Of a stretch of 64,000 bases of DNA, positions 63,941 through 64,000 are shown one piece after another (the stretch's first letter is position 1; each line of letters starts with the position of its first letter). Source of the DNA: Austwickia chelonae (GTDB lineage Bacteria; Actinomycetota; Actinomycetes; Actinomycetales; Dermatophilaceae); the NCBI RefSeq assembly GCF_003391095.1, contig NZ_CP031447.1, positions 2,108,001 to 2,172,000 of the forward strand, read 5' to 3'. Made by a program: the position numbers and the translations under genes. The notes below the pieces were generated by a model, which was not told where the DNA came from, searched no databases, and saw only the letters and a program-made list of their open reading frames with translations.

Positions 63941-64000
63941 TCAGACGTTGAACCTGAACTCGACCACGTCACCGTCGGCCATCACGTAGTCCTTGCCCTC
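63941..64000 (-). CDS. ychF: Redox-regulated ATPase YchF (C-terminal end only)
   Basis: The last 19 codons read 'EGKDYVMADGDVVEFRFNV' followed by a stop. This is the highly conserved C-terminus of YchF (TGS-like domain) in most bacteria. The rest lies outside the window. Confidence 0.8.
   Translation of the reverse strand, partial: EGKDYVMADGDVVEFRFNV

Overview
This window is about 64 kb of high-GC, gene-dense DNA from an actinobacterium. The lineage evidence is a mycothiol biosynthesis gene (mshB), the actinobacterial neighbourhood SigE-type sigma factor / O-methyltransferase / DUF3117, the succinylase lysine pathway (dapD, dapE, dapC), LppX-like and VanW-like envelope proteins, GTG starts, and many start codons lying 6-8 nt after a TANNNT box, as expected for leaderless mRNAs. 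A Micrococcales member of the Dermatophilaceae type is my guess; nothing in the window proves it. Both ends cut genes: an ECF sigma factor on the left and ychF on the right.

Layout. 0-5 kb: sigE (partial), O-methyltransferase, DUF3117, a crotonase, and the LOG / DivIVA-like / PIG-V-like genes. 5-9 kb: peroxide defence block ahpC-ahpF-oxyR with a perfect 9-bp dyad upstream of ahpC. 9-13.5 kb: divergent dapE/dapD, a secreted lysozyme-like protein, and the fdxA-dapC operon. 13.5-17 kb: VanW protein, flavin reductase and mshB, joined by 4-bp overlaps. 17-21 kb: H+-pyrophosphatase and an aspartate aminotransferase. 21-26 kb: amidase, then an ABC transporter coupled to a DesKR-like two-component system. 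26-30 kb: a secreted pyroglutamyl-peptidase-like protein whose nucleophile position is Ser, and metNIQ.

30-39 kb is a ketone-body / 3-hydroxybutyrate utilisation island. It holds a PucR-type regulator, 3-hydroxybutyrate dehydrogenase, a thiolase-like paralogue lacking one catalytic Cys, a TetR regulator, a GntP permease, a canonical thiolase and both CoA-transferase subunits. Together they would import hydroxybutyrate, oxidise it to acetoacetate, activate that to acetoacetyl-CoA and cleave it to acetyl-CoA. 39-46 kb: typA, NUDIX, a second and divergent membrane pyrophosphatase, a lipoprotein and a CBS protein. 46-55 kb: TetR plus oleate hydratase, a class I glutamine amidotransferase, an 847-aa single-chain NfnAB/SudAB-like flavoprotein, dCMP deaminase, a secreted FG-GAP protein and an alpha/beta hydrolase. 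55-61 kb: MFS exporter, TetR with divergent ABC-2-like membrane protein, and recQ.

60.7-63.9 kb, between recQ and ychF, is a decay or accessory zone. It holds a PadR-DUF2812 chimera without a proper start, a putative ADP-ribosyltransferase-fold protein, a 39-codon SDR remnant, a Cys-rich hypothetical gene and an Abi_2/HEPN abortive-infection gene broken by two frameshifts and a stop. The most novel-looking items are the fused Nfn-like enzyme, the ADP-ribosyltransferase-like gene, the catalytic-residue substitutions in the thiolase and Pcp-like proteins, and the coexistence of two unlike membrane pyrophosphatases. No tRNA, rRNA, CRISPR array or insertion sequence was recognised.
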